A stretch of 64,000 nt of DNA. Origin: Chlorocebus sabaeus. Its lineage: Eukaryota; Chordata; Mammalia; Primates; Cercopithecidae. The position numbers were made by a program, and so were the translations under genes. Below are positions 34,001 through 49,800 of the stretch, one piece after another (the first letter of the stretch is position 1; the number at the start of each line of letters is the position of its first letter). Below the pieces are notes generated by a model. It ran no database searches, was not told the DNA's origin, and was given only the letters and a program-made list of their open reading frames with translations. The stretch lies in assembly GCF_047675955.1 (NCBI RefSeq), contig NC_132914.1:43486521-43550520 (forward strand). The letters are read 5' to 3'.

Positions 34001-37000
34001 GGAAAAGCAGACGTGCTGTCTGAAACAGCTTTTTGTTACAACAATGTTGGTGGCTTTACTGCTTACGACCTGTCTACAGTGCATATGACAACTGCCTTTT
34101 AATTTTCCCCCTTGCTTGCCTCACAAAGGGCCTACTGACATAGTTCAAAATAAATCACACTAACTAGGAGGCTTGTTTCCTGCACTGCAAGATCATATAT
34201 ATTTTGTTTTACTTCTGTTAGTCCAGTTGGTAATAGCCTACTTTCTACTTAATAGCATACTAATTTCCTTTTTAGTTATTATATAACAGCTGTTTGGTTT
34301 TGCACAAGTCCCTCTCAGAACTATTGTAACAAATGTAATTTCAATGTTAGTGGCAGGCCAACAGGCTGAGTTCTGGAACTTACAGCCTTACCCCTTTGAA
34401 AATCTGTATCTAAAAATCTGTATCTAAAAGATGATACGCTGATTTTTAAAATTGCTTATGAGACAAGAAGTAAAAACGTGTGGTAGGTACACAGATACAC
34501 TCTTAGAAATAACCATGTTCCTTCAGCTAGACATAGAATTGCTGTGCTATACCTACATAGTGTCTTTTATGCCCTAAGGATGCTGAGTTGTTTTGTTTCA
34601 GGTTGCATTCACTCAACACTTAATGAGTATGTAGTGTTTACACAGCATTCTTTCACTTGGAAACCTATCTCAGAAAGCCTTCATTAGATAAAACGCTCTC
34701 TACTGAAAGAACTGTTAGTTTTCTCTCGGCAATGCTACATGTGAAAATCCAGTCCAAAAGCTATTTCACGTATTTCTGGGTAATTCTCAGATAATTACTG
34801 AGCAGCTTCAATGACAATCCCTCAAAGTATTCAATACTGGTGAATTTGTCTAAATTGTGGTTTCCTGAAGATCATTTCACAAATCCACCCTACTTGTCTG
34901 TTTTTGGAGGTCAGTGATACACCTTTTCATTTAGTTTTTATCAGAGTAATGCATGTACATACTTTAAGGTGTCAAACAGTACTTCCAAATTTATAAAGAA
35001 AAATTATGGAAATACCCGATCTTGATTTCCACTTCCCCAAAGCACTCATCAAATCTTTTGGCTGTTTCTTCTAACATTTACTTCTTTATTTCTAAATAAC
35101 ATCCTTATACTACTCTACCTTTTTTTTTTTTTTTTTTTTTGAGACAGAGTCTCGCTTTGTCGGCCAGGCTGGAGTGCAGTGGCACAATCTCAGCTCACTG
35201 CAACCTCTACCTCCCGGGTTCAAGCAATTCTCCTGTCTCGGCCTCCTGAGTAGCTGGGACTACAGGCGCACACCACCACGCCTAGCTAATTTTGGTATTT
35301 TTAGTAGAGATGGGGTTTCACCATATTGGTCAGGCTGGTCTTGAACTCCTGACCTCAGGTGATCCACCCACCTCCGCCTCCCAAAGTGCTGGGATCACAG
35401 GCGTGAGCCACTGCGCCTAGCTGGCTTCAGATATTTTCCTAGGGTTAATAATGGCTTTGTTTTTTCTTTTCCTTTTCTTCCTTATTATCCACCATTAATT
35501 TAGTTAACTACAACAAAAGTATAAATCTGAGTTTAATACACTCAGATACAACAACTCATCCATGAAGTCTGTTCCCCACTCTCCTTGCAAAACTCTTTCT
35601 TTGTCCTGGTCCAATATGAACTGGTAACTCTCAAAACTGCTGTTCAATAGTCATTCTGGGATTGTCCTTTGTCATCATCCTAATAATCCTCTTTGTCCTC
35701 TTTATCTTTTCCTGAGTTGGAACTCATTTTCTGAATCTCGCATTGTTCTTCCATTTACTATCTCATTTAGTGAAGTATATACATCCTCCAGCAGAAGTGG
35801 AAAAGGGTGGGAATTCTGAGTTAATACATGATGGATAGTTTGATAGGTTACAGAATTTTCTAGGTTAGTAATCATTTTCCCTAGAGTTTTCAAGGCATTG
35901 CTTCACTACTCCAACTATTGTTGATGACACTCTGTAACCCCAGTCCTCTATGTGGTCTGTTTTTACTCTCTCTCTCGTCATCCTCAGACTTCTAGAACTT
36001 TATGAAGTACCTGGTAGAATTATTTTTTCATTTACTAGGTATTATATTATTTCTTCATATCTGGACACCTGTGCTCTACTATTACAGAAAAATTCCCTTT
36101 GTATTACTTTTTAAAAAATAAATTTTTGCATTTTTCCTTTCTGAAATTTTATTATTTGATATTGAATCTCTTAAATGAATATCCTATCATCTCTTTGACT
36201 TTAAGTACTACTTTCTGAGACTTATGAGCTTATCTTCTACTCCTGTTGAATTTTCGTATTTTTGCTGTAATATTTTTAACTTCTAAAAGCTTTTTCTTAA
36301 ATATTATTTTTCTTAAATCATTGATAAAACATCCCTTCTTTCAGGCTTTGAAGATATTGAATTTTTTAAAGTTATTCCCTATTTTCCAGCAATGGGTCTG
36401 TCCCATCAGGTTCCTTTTGTATCTGTTTTCATCTTTATTATATTGATTTCCCTCAAATATCTGGAGATCCTTGATTGTTTGTGGGGCACTAAAATATTGA
36501 TTGAAAATGATGTAGATGGGTGGTCAGAGCCTTTCAGCTGTTTCACTGTAGGGTGATCAAGCAGACATCTGGTTATTTCATTGGGAGACTCTCAAATGAC
36601 ATTATCTTTAAGTCTTTTCTTTTGGGCAAGCCAGTTTTCCAAAAGATGCCCCTTATCTCCTACTTTGGAAAATAATAATAATCAAGATTGCCAGTGCTTT
36701 GAAAAATGATCTTGGGTAGAGGAATAGAAGCCTCATCATTTGACTTAATTTCCCTCTCTGTTGTTTGCTGTACCATCAATACTCATTTTAGAGAGTAAAT
36801 CTCCAGTCTTTCATTGCGTAGTCCCCTTGTTCTACCCTGTTCAGCCAGGAATCTTCAGGATCTAAAAATTTTTAATCAATTCTGTTTTCTGAAACCACCC
36901 CATATCTCTGCCTTCACAGATAATGGAGGCCTTCAAACTCAACTTTCTAAGGTTCGATGGTATGTGAAGAACTGTCTTGAGATTCTTAACTTCATTCTCC

Positions 37001-40000
37001 TTGTGAAATGTCTATGTATCAGCTTTCTGCTAAGACAATTTACCATCCCCCTCATACCATTTTACTATTTTGTGGACACTTATGTGCTATCCTCTCCTCT
37101 CCAGCTTTCTTGTCTTTGTGGCTTAAACTTTGTGGCTTAAAACTTTTCTTTCCAGCCAGGCATGGCGGCTCACGCCTGTAATCCCGGCATTCTGGGAGGC
37201 CGAGGTTGGTGGATCATGTGAGGTCAGGAGTTCGAGACCAGCCTGGCCAACATGGTGAAACCCTGCTCTACTAAAAATACCAAAATTAGCCAGGCATGGT
37301 GGCAGGCACCTGTAATCCCAGCTACTCAGGAGGCTGAGGCAGGAGAATCGCTTGAACCCGGGAGGCAGAGGTTGCAGTGAGTCAATATGGCACCACTGCA
37401 CTCCAGCCTGGGTGACAAGAGTGAGACCCCATCTCAAAAAAAAAATAAAAAAAAAAAAACCCACACTTTTCTTTCATTCCTTTATTGTCATTTTAGTAGA
37501 GATTTGGGATGACAGGGATCAGAGCATTAAACAAGTACTCAATCTGCTATGCTTAACTAGAAGTTTGTTTCATTTATTTTAATTCAGCGTATCCCCAAAT
37601 ATGTTTCATGAAACACTAATCCCAAAGGATGTTTCATTAAAACATCCTTTTGTACGATACAAACAAGTATAATAAAGGCTCAGAGCTTAGAACCCAGTAC
37701 TTGGCAGGCATCCAATTAAAGTTTGATTAATTGATTCCGAAGTTTAATAAAGACATACTTAGATGGATCTAGTATGTACTTAAAGAAGTACTACATTAAG
37801 AAATGCCTGAAAGGGAGATCCTTTCTGTAAACTATATCAATTATAAACTACTATCCCAAACCAAAGATTAATGTTCATTCCAAGAAACAAAGTGAATATA
37901 AAGGAGATTAAAAACAAAAAGGTATAATTCAGTTACCTAGTATGACAGAAGAAAGTGATATTTCCTCAACAAATTTGCTAATAGGTTTGCTGTCTAACCT
38001 TTCGCAATACCTCTAATGTGGCAACATCATCTTCATTATATGAGAAAACTAGACAGTTTATATAATTTTACTAAAGTCACAGGTGTCTTAATGGTAAAAA
38101 ACTGTACAAAACTCAAGGGGCTTGACTTCCAGTAAAACCATCTATTAGACCTGCTGAAGTTTTAACTAATATTATACTATATTTATATGCTATAATAATT
38201 TCTAATCAAGATATAAGAATTCACAACTTCATAAGCTCTACTCATTAGTTTGATTACTGTATAACAAATGACTTCAGATAGAAAGTCACACACCTATGTT
38301 TAAAGAACATTCCCATCCTGCTTCACAAAACTTGAAGAAATTAAAGAAGTTTGGCCAGGTGCAGTGGCTCACGCCTGTAATCCGAGCACTTCTGGAGGCT
38401 GAGACCAGCAGATCATCTGAGGTCAGGAGTTAGACTAGCCTGACCAACATGGTGAAACCCCATCTCTACTAAAAATACAAAAGTAGCTGGGCATGGTGGT
38501 GCATGCCTGTAATCCAAGCTACTTGGGAGGCTGAGACAGAAGAATTGTCTGAACTCAGGGGCAGAGGTTGCAGTGAGCCAAGATCGTGCCATTGCACTCC
38601 AGCCTGGGCAACAAGACCAAAACTCCATCTCAAAAAATATATGTAAATAAATAAGAAACAAAAAAAAAGAAGCTAAGCTAAGCAGAGTTGCTTCTAAAAT
38701 CTAACCAATCAATCCTAGATAAAGAGACAGACAATAGTTTCTCAAGTAGTTCTTTTATTAAAAGAAATTTAAATTATCCTTAGGCTATATCATGGTTTCT
38801 GTTCAGTATAACTGGGCAAACAAAGATGTATTCAATTTGCACAATCCCTCACTAACTCTACCTTCACCTTGACTTTGTCTCTTGGTTCCTTGCTTAGTCA
38901 TCAAATGTCAACATTTAAGGATACAAGCTGTCTTTTCTGTTGCATGACAGGCTCATTTCTGCCCCTAAACTTTGCAATAATTCCAAGTTACACTTACAAG
39001 TTCTCTTAGTCTTCTAATTAGTCCATTTGTTAATAAATACTGTCTAAGAAACCTTATAAGAAATGTGAAAATTAAAAGAAAAATTTAAAACAAAAAAAAT
39101 GTCCAAATTAAAGGTGAAAACTCTTAAAGGTTCTAATCTTACAGCTATGATTTATGACCTTTAGCCTGAAGGAACAAAAAAATTACAGTTAACTGATAAG
39201 TGGCAAGCAGACATTCTGCTATCAAAATTAAAGAGAGCTAATTTTACATTAAAAATTATTTTTGAGCTTGAAAGTACATCCAAACAAGATCCTTCAGAAT
39301 GCCAATAATTTAAGTTACAAAGGTTGCAGACAACCATAAAGTGAGAGGCTTAATTAAGGTCGGTAACAATAACAATATCATGCTTTAGTATTATTTTGTA
39401 GTAGAAAGTGGCATTGGATATGGAGTCAGAAGACTGGATCAAATTCTGGTGGCTCCAATTAGTACCAATGTGATCTCGCACAAGACATTTAGCCTTTTAA
39501 AAAAGACTTTACAAAATGCTGTTAATACGCAATCTCAGAAGACATAGTTAGTTTATTAACCTCCTCTTTTGACATCTTTAGAAACTTTCTAACAGATACT
39601 TGGCTTCCCATCCTTTTGGAATACTTTAACCAGGTTAGTTTTTCTACAACAGTTTCACCGCATTGTATCTCAATGAAAAAAACTTTTGTGTCTACCTGCA
39701 TAGCAATCTTCCTTTTCAGTCTCATTTCCTTTTATTTATTTATTTTTTTGAGAAAGGGTCTTACTCTGGCACCCACACCGGAGTGCGGTGGCATAATCAT
39801 GACTCACCTGAAGCCTCAACTTCCCCAGGCTCAGGTGGTCCTCCCACCTCAGCCTCCCAAGTAGCTGGGACTACAGGTGTGTATCACCACACTTGGCTAA
39901 TTTTTGTATTTTTGTAGAGGTGAGTTTCACCATGTTGCCTCCGTCTTATTTCTGATCATCATAATCTTAAACATTCTGCCTGAACTCAAGAGTGAGAAAA

Positions 40001-43000
40001 GAAATGACAACTGGAAGAAACCATCAATTTAACTGAGGAGTCAAGCATAAATAAACATATATCAACAAAAACTGTTCATTAAAATAACATGAAGATGAAT
40101 AGATCTTATTTGTACATGAAATGTAAACATCCAATTTCTTCAGAGCATCTCTATGGTCGTAGACACCTTACTTATCGAAAAACGAATTTGCCCCTCATCT
40201 TTACTGAGGTACAATTGACAAAAATTGTATCTATTAAGGTATACTACTTAATGTTCTGATGTATGTACACATTGTGAAAATAATCACAAAAACTAAACAT
40301 ATGCATCACCTCACAGTTACCATTCTCCCGTTTTCTTGTAGTGAGAACACAAGATCTACTGGGTCAGCGAATTTCAAGTGTACAATACACCACTGTTAAT
40401 TATATCCACATTGCTGTACATCTATACATTAAATATCCAGAATTTATTCATCTTGCATAACTGAACCTCTGAATCCCTTGACAAACATCTCCCTATAAAT
40501 CACCACCATTCTACTTCCAAAAGATAATTCTTCATTATACCCTCCCAGACGTTCTCCCACCAGCCTTCCCCATCTCAGTAGCTGGCAACTCCTATTTTAC
40601 CAGTTCCTTAGGTCAAGACCTTGTAGTCAACCCTGACTTCCTTCTTTCTTGTAGCCTATATCCAATCCACCAATGAATCCTGTTAGCTTCATCTTTCAAG
40701 TACGATGTAGTTGACCCTTGAACAACATGTGTTTGAACTCCAAGGGTCTGCTTATTCATGAATGTTTTTCAGTAAAAGTTACACTGAGTGTGCTTGCCTC
40801 TTCTGCCTCCCCTTCCACCTTTTCTGCCATTGCCATCCAAGACAGCAAGACCAACCCCTTCTCTTCCTTAGCCCACTCAATGTAAAGACAACAAGGATAA
40901 AGACCTTTATGACGATCCACTTCCGCTCAATGAACAGTAAATATATTTTCTCCTCCTTATGATTTCTTAAAAACATTCTTTCACTAGCTTACTTTATTGT
41001 AAGAATACTGTATATAATACACGTAACATATAAAATGTGTTTATCAACAGTTTATGTTTTATCTGTAAGGTTTCCAGTCAATAGTAGGCTATTAGTCAAG
41101 TTCTGAGGGAGTCAAAAGTTATACACTGATTTTTGACCTAACTCTTGTGTTGTTCAAAGATCAATGGTACATACAGAATTGAACCACTTCTCATCCACTA
41201 ATATCTTCCTGGCCCAAGCCACTATAATTTGTGGCCTTCACAGCCAGAGTAATCCTTTAAAAATGTACCAGATCATATTACTCCTGAAAACACTCCCTAG
41301 CTCACACTGGCCCTAAATGATCTCCCCTTATGTTTTACTGTTTCTCCTCTATCTACCTAATTCAGTCATTCTAGCCACAATAACCTCCTTGCTATTCTTT
41401 GGAGACATTCCAAGAATATTCCTGTCTCAGGCTTTTACACTTGCTATTCCCTTGCCCCGAACAATCTTCCCTGAGATATCTTCATGGCTTAAATTCTTAC
41501 TTCTTGAAGGTCACTGCTCAAATATATCTTTATTCAAGAGGGTTTCCCTAACACTTTAAATAAACGGTCATCTCCACAATGTCATCACCCTTTAACCTTT
41601 TACCCAGCTTTATTCTCTTTAAAGCATTTATTACCACCTGTTTTATATATATTTATATTTTCGTTTGTCTATGAGATCTCATTGGCAAGCACTCTGTTGT
41701 TTTTGTTCACTACTATACCCCTAAGAGTCACTGTGCTCAGTACAGTTAGGTATTTGTTGAATGTATGAGTGATCTCAATTCCCTTTTGCTTCTCCGAGTA
41801 TGAACATCCAATACTGAGTATGTACTGAATATGAATCTAGAATTTAAACCTGAACAATTTTCATCAAATGTAATACCTAAATATAAGCTACTTCATCCAA
41901 TAAATAATCTATTTCAATACAGGAAGAAAAACTGACCATGTTAGACTTATCAAATTTCCCCAGTAAAAAGTAACATCATAGCAAAAGTATTAATAACTAA
42001 TTGGATAGCCAATGAGTACGGTGGTCTCCCCTTATTCACGGTTTCTCCTTCTGCAGTTTCAGTTACCTGTGGTCAACTGCAGCCCAAAAATATTAAATGG
42101 AAAATTCCAGATATAAACAATTTCTAAGTTTTAAATTGTACACCATCCTGAATAACATGATGAAATCTTGTGTCACTCTACCTTCATCACAAGAAGAGTA
42201 AGTACAGTAAGATATTTTGAGAGAGAGCCCACATTCACCTTTTATTACAGTATATTGTTATAATTGTTCTATATTATTATTCATTATTGTTAATCTTTCC
42301 ACCACCTAATTTATAAATAAAACTTTATCATGGGAATGTACATATAGGAAAAAACATAATATACACAGAGTTAGGTACTATCTGTAGTTTCAGGCATCAA
42401 CTTGGAACATACCACCCATGGACAAGGGGTAATTACTATACCCAGTTCCCTTCAAATCAGTCCAGGTTGGTCAGTGAAGACATTTGCTCATAATTACCTC
42501 AGCATCAGCACTCTTGTATTATCCACTCAAAGTATAATCAGTATTTCTGCCTATCCTAAACCAAACAAATGACTATAGACATCTTAAGTAGATACAGCAT
42601 TGAGTTACAGGCCTTAGACAATGTTAACCTTCTGGCAGAAATGGGTTTTTTCCTCATTATCATTTTAAAATAGCTATCCAATCTAATATTCCACATTCTA
42701 AACAGTAAAACAAAATCTCAAATCAGAATTAATCATAGATGCTTATAAATGACCTTTACTATGTTGAAGCATATGGAATTTAAGATTTTCCTATATTTCA
42801 CCTTCTAAAAATGAGCCTAGGCAAGAGATACACACTTTAAGAAATTACAGTGGGCAGTGGTCTTAAAACTAAGACTAGCATAATTTAGTGGGCCAAATTA
42901 TCTGCAGAAAATCTGTAACATCATTTAATCTTCCTCAGCAGCAAATTTTATATTGGGTCTTAGAACTGGCAAGCAAATGCTATTCATAAAAAAAGAATGC

Positions 43001-43801
43001 CAATCTACAGCAATGACATAGAAAAGCAAAGACTGTTTTCAGATCTAAAGCTGACAAAAGAAAAATGCCTTTTCAACCACAAAAGTCCAGAGATCAAAAC
43101 AACTTTCGTTTCAATTTCACTTTAATAGTAAAATTTCAAAGGTAGAACATTTGTTAATCTATAAATCTAACCTGAGGGATCATATTAATTCTAATCAAAA
43201 ACAAAACCAACAAAAAACCAACAAAACTTGGTATTCATAATGCATAAAAAATGAAGTTACTCACTTTTTAAAACAATTAATTCTTTCACAGCTCACTAAC
43301 TCACTAGTTCTAGCTGTAAGTGGAAATTCACTGTGACTTAGTCTGGAAAATAAATGCCCACCTCCTTGCTTACAAACAGACCATAGTTAGATGTTCTCTG
43401 GGACAGAATAAACAGCCTGAATCCCCAAGGAGGAGTCACAAAGAACTATGAATGTTGTCATTTTTATTCAGGCTCTGCTGCAAAGCCTTCCTGTATATTA
43501 GAAAATCATGTACCAGACAAAAACAGAAGACAGGAATATTTAACTGCTCATGTAGATAAACATGTTAGAGATGCTTTATTTTTAAGTTTCAAATTAGAAG
43601 GCTAGAGGCCAAACTACAATTTCCTTCGGGAACTGTGAATTACTTTCTTGCTGTCACAGTCTTCCTTTGCTACTGCTTACAGTTACTGGCCCACAAGGTA
43701 TTTAATCTCATCTCCCCTACAGACTTCTGCACTAATGGGTGGAATAAGGCCACAATATGAGCTGGTCAACACCAAAAAATTGTGAAACACCCTTTTCTCC
43801 C

Positions 43802-43840
<39 letters not shown>

Positions 43841-46800
43841 CTACCTTTTAAGAGGAGCAAGAAGAAAAAAAGGGCAGAAAACAGTATAAATGCCTCCATG
43901 AAAACAAAATTTATGTAGGATTTAACACAATGTACAGACCTCTGAGGACTATTTTCCAGCCCAAGGTGTTACTGATGAGAACTCTGGCACAACCATTAAA
44001 TGAAAAAACAACAAAAAAGGTAGAATACACAGGCAAAAAGTCACTTACTATGTATCAACTTCAAATCACAAACTTTTGCACTTAATAGATCTTCTCTTAT
44101 GACGGCTTTTCTTCTGTAAACATTAATAAAGACAGGAAAGAATTAAGAAAAAAAACTGTCATTTTGCCCACTTACTTTCAACTCATTCTCCTCCATCAAA
44201 ACGAAATCTATTATGTACTGATTTTAGTAATTATGCTGAAATCTGGTAAATGGTTTAAGGATATTCTCACAGACTCCCATGAGATATTAGAATGTCAAGT
44301 TAGGTTTCAATAACTATTGAGTTGTATTATCTCAGTCTCTTTTTTTTTGGAGACCAGATTTTGCTGACACCCAGGCTGGAATGGTGTGGTGCAATCATGG
44401 CTCACTGCACTCTTGACCTCCTGGGCGGAAGCCATCCTCCCAGCTCAGCCTCCTGAGTAGCTGGGACTACAGGCATGCACCACCTTGTCAGGTTAGTTTT
44501 TTCTATTTTTGCAGAGTTTCCCTTTGTTCCTGAGGCTATTCTTGAACTCCTGGGCTCAAGTGATCCTCCCGCCTTGGCCTCCCTAAGTGCTGGGCTTACA
44601 GGTGTAAGCTACCATGCCTTGCTAGTATATTTTTTATTCTTTTTTTCTTTTTTTTTAACAAGACATGAGGTCTCACTACGTTGCCCAGGCTGGTCTCAAA
44701 CCCCTCATTTCAAGCGATTCTCCCACCTCAGCCTCCCAAAGTGCTGGGATTACAGGCATGAGCCACCACGTCTAGCCTCATCTCAGTCTTTAAACAATAA
44801 TCTTATTGGCTGATCATGACTGACTGGCTACTGAGCCATGCAGAGTAGAGGTAAGCAGATATTATATTTTTTAAAAAGACCATTAGGAAATTTTAGCAAA
44901 GAAAGCATAATTAGTTCCACTCCTCACTCAGTTACCATTCTCTACAATGACTTAAAATGGAGGTTCACTACCAAGAAACAAAATTCCACTGTAGTGCCTT
45001 CTTTGGAACTGGTAAAAAGTATCAGAAAGAGAGAGGTCCCAGGGTTTTATTGCTTTGGAAGGGAGGGGAAAATTGAATGGAGTTTGTCTGCATGTTGGAA
45101 GACCAAGCATCCAGTAAACAGAAGACTGAATGACAGGACTACTAAAAACATCCAAGACTCCAAAAGAGTATAATGTAAATATCCAACAGCTGACAGAGAT
45201 TTTTCACCTTGGGAAAAATTGTTAAGCTAAGCCTTGGTGGGCAAAGGCAAATTATTAATTTTGCAGCTGTTATTTCCTTACGACGAATCTCTGAGAAAAA
45301 GCAGTTAAATATGGGGACGACTTTTGCTATGTTAGACTCAAATAAGAACTGTGAGCCTTATAGGTCATTTTGTGATGACCACTACACTCTTGGTAAGAGC
45401 CAAGAGAATTGAGCAATTTTGAGGGAGCAAACAAACAAAAAAAAATGCACATCTATGATATTGTCACAGCCAGTGATATGAGTTGTACCAAGAATTAAAG
45501 TATTTCTACCAAAAGGCATTTCTTCACTATGCCTGGGAAAAGTGTACTAATATAAGAACCAAAGCTGATAAGTATTTTTCAGAAATAATTATAAAATTTG
45601 GTCTAATGCAGTTACTAACTTTGGGGCTCATGGGTAAACTCTTGGAGTGGGTATTCCGTGAATACCCTGAAATCATATACAAAGTTTTACATCTGTAAAC
45701 GTGTATTCTTCTAGCAGAAGGGATCTGAATCATTCTTCACATTCTTAAAGAATACCATAACTACCCAAAAGTTAACATCTAAGGAGCTACAGTGTTATAA
45801 ATTAGTCATAGGTTCAATAAACTTCAGTGACTATTGCCAACTGTTTTAGGAACTAAATAAACTTACTCTTTTAAGAAATTAGTATTCTGATGAAAAGTAC
45901 TAATGAATCATATATTTAATTATGAGTGTGACAACATATTGACTTAAAAATTCAACTTTTGGAGAGCTCTAAATACATTTCAGATCAAAATGAGCTTATG
46001 TTTCAAATGTATTAGAACAAGTTATTTTAAGCATTAATTTCCAGTGTACTACTCATATTCAATTTAGTTCAAAAATGTGTTAAATACCTATTAAACTCAA
46101 GTACTAAACACTGCATTTCTAGGTATTTATGTTAAAATAGGCAATGGTTTTAATAGCAGCCAGAAAAAAAAAATATATATATATATATATACACACACAA
46201 ATGTTTTAACATAAACACTTGTTATAGTAGATAGCAAGTGCCTGCTGCAACACAGGAAAGCAATATGTGAAGGTTAATAAGCAGTTTAAATTATAATTGA
46301 TGAAGAATGTTGTGCTATACCATTAGGTAGTCCCTTTTTGTCCATAAATAACTTGGTCAGTGCTATTCACAGTGTGGTATGAGCACCAATGCTTATCTAT
46401 TAGGTGTTTAATATTGGTATGTGATTAAGTACAACAATGAGGGTAAGCATTCAGAATTTTGGTTTGTTTTTGAGACAGAGTCTTGCTCTGTTGCTCAGGC
46501 TGGAGTGTACTGGTGTGATCATAGCTCACTGCAGCCTCAGATTCCTGGGTTCAAGATATCCCCCTGCCTCAATTTCCTGAGTATCTGGGACTACAGTCAT
46601 GTGTCACCATGCCCAGCTAATCAGTAAATTTTTAGTAGAGACAGGGTCTCATTATGTTGCCTAGGCTGGTCTTGAACTCCTGAGCTCAAGTGATCCTCCC
46701 ACTTCAGCTTCCCAAAGTGCTTTACAGGTGTGAGCCACTACACCTGGCCAGCATTCAGAAATTTGACATTGCTGAACATTTTATTTTACAAAAGGTTTGG

Positions 46801-49800
46801 TCTAAAACAGATTCAGAAATAAACCTGAAAGAACAAATTCTTTTAATTATTTTTATTTTGTGTTATTTTTTAGTAGAGACAGAGGAGGAGAGGACGGTCC
46901 TCACTATGTTCCCCAGGCTGGTACCAAACTCCTGGTCTCATGTGATCCTCTCATCTTAGCCTGCCAAAGCACTGGGATTACAGGAGTGAGCCACCATGCC
47001 CAGCCAGAACCAGTTCTTCACCAAAAACCAAGTATAGCTCAAATTAGATTCTCAGATTTCAGCTAGTCCCTCCTTAAATTATCAAGTGTGTGCTTTTGAA
47101 TAAATGATTAAACACATTTAAACCCCACTTCCTTTTTTTAAAATACCCTTTTGGTACTAGTTAACTTCAGTTCCACTCATTTGCATTCCACTTCTAAAGT
47201 TAATCACTAACCGTATACAGCTTTTAGAATTTTCATGACAGGAGAACTGTTTCTCAAATGAGTTTTCATTTTTCCTGTTTTTTGTTTCTCTCAGCTGTTT
47301 TTTTACTTGAACCTATGAGAAAAGCAAACTTAATTTAGAGCAACAATCCAGCATTAGAAATAACTTTTTAATTCTTCCTTGAAATGATTAAAATTACAGG
47401 AACAAAATTGTCTGATTAAAAAGTGTAGTCCAAATACATATGCTTATTCATTCAAGCATGCTAAACCATAAGCTTAGTGAGTGTGCTTAGCTCTGGGGAA
47501 ACAAAATAGTGAGGGCTAAGAATAAACAGATTAAGTGCTTATAACAGAGATATGAACACAGATTTGTATATACATATAGGACTCAGAAGTTAACTGGGGA
47601 TGTCACAGAAGACTTTAATGAGTAAATTATTTATGAGTTCGTCTTAAAGGATAGTTAGGAATTGGTCTAAGAAAAAAATATTCTAGATGGAGGAAAGAAC
47701 AGAGTTGTAAGGAATAGTGAGAAGCCAGTGTAGACAGGGAAAAAGAGAGTAGCTAGATATGAAATTGGTGAAATGTGTTAGGACTCAACTGTAAAGGTTC
47801 TTGAATAAGAAAATAATTCTACAGGCATCAGAGTGGACTTTTTAAAGAAAGTAAATGCGATGATCAAATTTGTTTTTAGGAAGATAACTTTGGTGTGATA
47901 TGGAGAATCAACCAATTAAGGAGAGACTATAAAAACCAGGAAATCAAAAAGAAAGCTCTTAAGATAGACTAGATCTATGCTGTGCAAGAAAACAGTTAAT
48001 AGCCACATATGGCTACTTAGTGCTTGAAATGTGGCTCGTCTAAATTGGAATGTGCTGCAAGTATAAAATAGACACAAGATTTCAAAGACTTAGTATAATT
48101 TTTTAAAAGAATGTAAAATCTCTCAATAATAATTTTAAAATATTACATGTTGGGCTAATACATTAGATAAAAAATAAAATATATCACTCAATTTATTTCA
48201 TTTGTTTTTTTTTTATTATTTTAGGATGCCTACTTAAAACTTTAGTTATTTAGTGGTTTATAGTATACTTCCATTGGACAGCACTAGTTAGATGACAGAA
48301 TAGGGGTCTACAAAGAGGGAATAATGGAGGGATAAAGAAGAAACATATTGAAGACATTGAGCAGGAAAAAACAGATGAGGGAGCGAAAACTGGAAAAGTC
48401 CCAGATATTTCTGATCTTGCTGACTGGGGTTGTGATTCCATTAACAATTGGGGGTGGGGAAAGGGGTAGGGAATGTGATTAATTTGGAGTTTGTTAATGT
48501 TAGATTTTCTTGGTATTCCAGAAGGAGACGCACAAGTGGCTGTAAATACAGGTCTGGCTCTCAGTAAAGAAGTCTAGGATAGTGACAGAATTATAGAAGA
48601 ATCCAAATATAGGTAGTACTTAAAGCTACTGAAGTATAATAGCTGAGAAGACTTAGAAAAAAAGTATACTGAGAGAATTTAAATGAAGATCCTATGAGCT
48701 CTAATGATTAAGAAAAGGAACAGGAGCGTAAGGATATGACAAAGAAGATTGTGAAAGGACGGAGAAGTAAAACAATCATTCATACATACATACATACATA
48801 TATACATAACCACAAGAGAAGGATGTTTTAGAAGCCGAGGAAGTAGAGGGTAGTGAGCAGCACTATACGCAGAAAACAAACCATGGAATGTGGAAGTCTG
48901 AGTCTGGACCTTGGTGAGGGTAGTGTTTGTAAAATAAGATAATAGAGGTAAATGTTCTATGGGAACTGAAAAGTGAGTAAGAATTGAGAGGAGGGAGTTG
49001 TCTCATTCAAGAAGTTCAGTTGCAAAGGGAAAAAGATATTGAAGTGAAGATTCGAAAGAAGTAAAGGTCTAGGGAAGGCATTTAAGAGAATGTGGAAGAT
49101 ATCTCATGTGCCAAGAAATACCTTTTAAGCTGAACAAAATTAAATTAGCACTGTACCAAACTTTTAAGTAAAATACAAACTCTATCAAATAAACAAAATT
49201 TTATTCTAAGCAAGAAAACATAATTTCGTAGAAAAATATATTTGGAATCTGGTTCACACTAATGTATCTTTTGCAATGTAATTATACACACAAACACACA
49301 CATAGGGTTTGGAAAAATGGAGAATACGTCTTCAGGAAAAGCCACACTTACTATATTACACTTCTATAATGTTTTATCTTTTTTCCGAGATATAAACTAA
49401 TTTGCATTGATAGCAAATTATACAATTACAACAAGTAAACCATTTTATTTGAATTGCAGTCCTGTTTGTACCTTGCTTCAAGATTCATCTGGTAAAACTA
49501 TATCAAAACAAATTATAAGAACTACACTAAGGCAAATAATAGTTGTACGTTGCTTCCATCTCCTTTTCTATTTACATAGACAGTAACCAAGTGGACATAG
49601 ACTAACAGTGCTACCTAAAAACGGTTTGTTTCTCCTATTAATGGCATCACTTATGTTTATATTGAGTACTCTCACTTTTAGCTATTTTTCATTCATGACT
49701 CGGTAGTGATACATCAAGAAATCTTTCTCATATACTTAACTCTTCTCCTTTTTTCTTCTCTTACTCACCTCAGACATGTTTTTTTGCTTTTTTTCAGGTA

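Larger units (their letters stand above)
33475..44048 (-). other. SCAF11: SCAF11 intron 5 (10.6 kb)
   Basis: The listed repeats account for about half. Nothing is recognised in 33475-34900, 37465-38352, 38640-39407, 39502-39730, 39941-40194, 41771-42018, 42440-43802 and 43839-44048. Confidence 0.85.
44114..47211 (-). other. SCAF11: SCAF11 intron 4
   Basis: Holds four Alu-derived pieces. 44778-46163 and 46201-46462 show nothing recognised. Confidence 0.85.

Noticed and set aside
43803..43838. Regular repeat that might suggest a CRISPR-like array
   Set aside because: It is a simple CA dinucleotide run in a primate intron; there are no spaced repeats.
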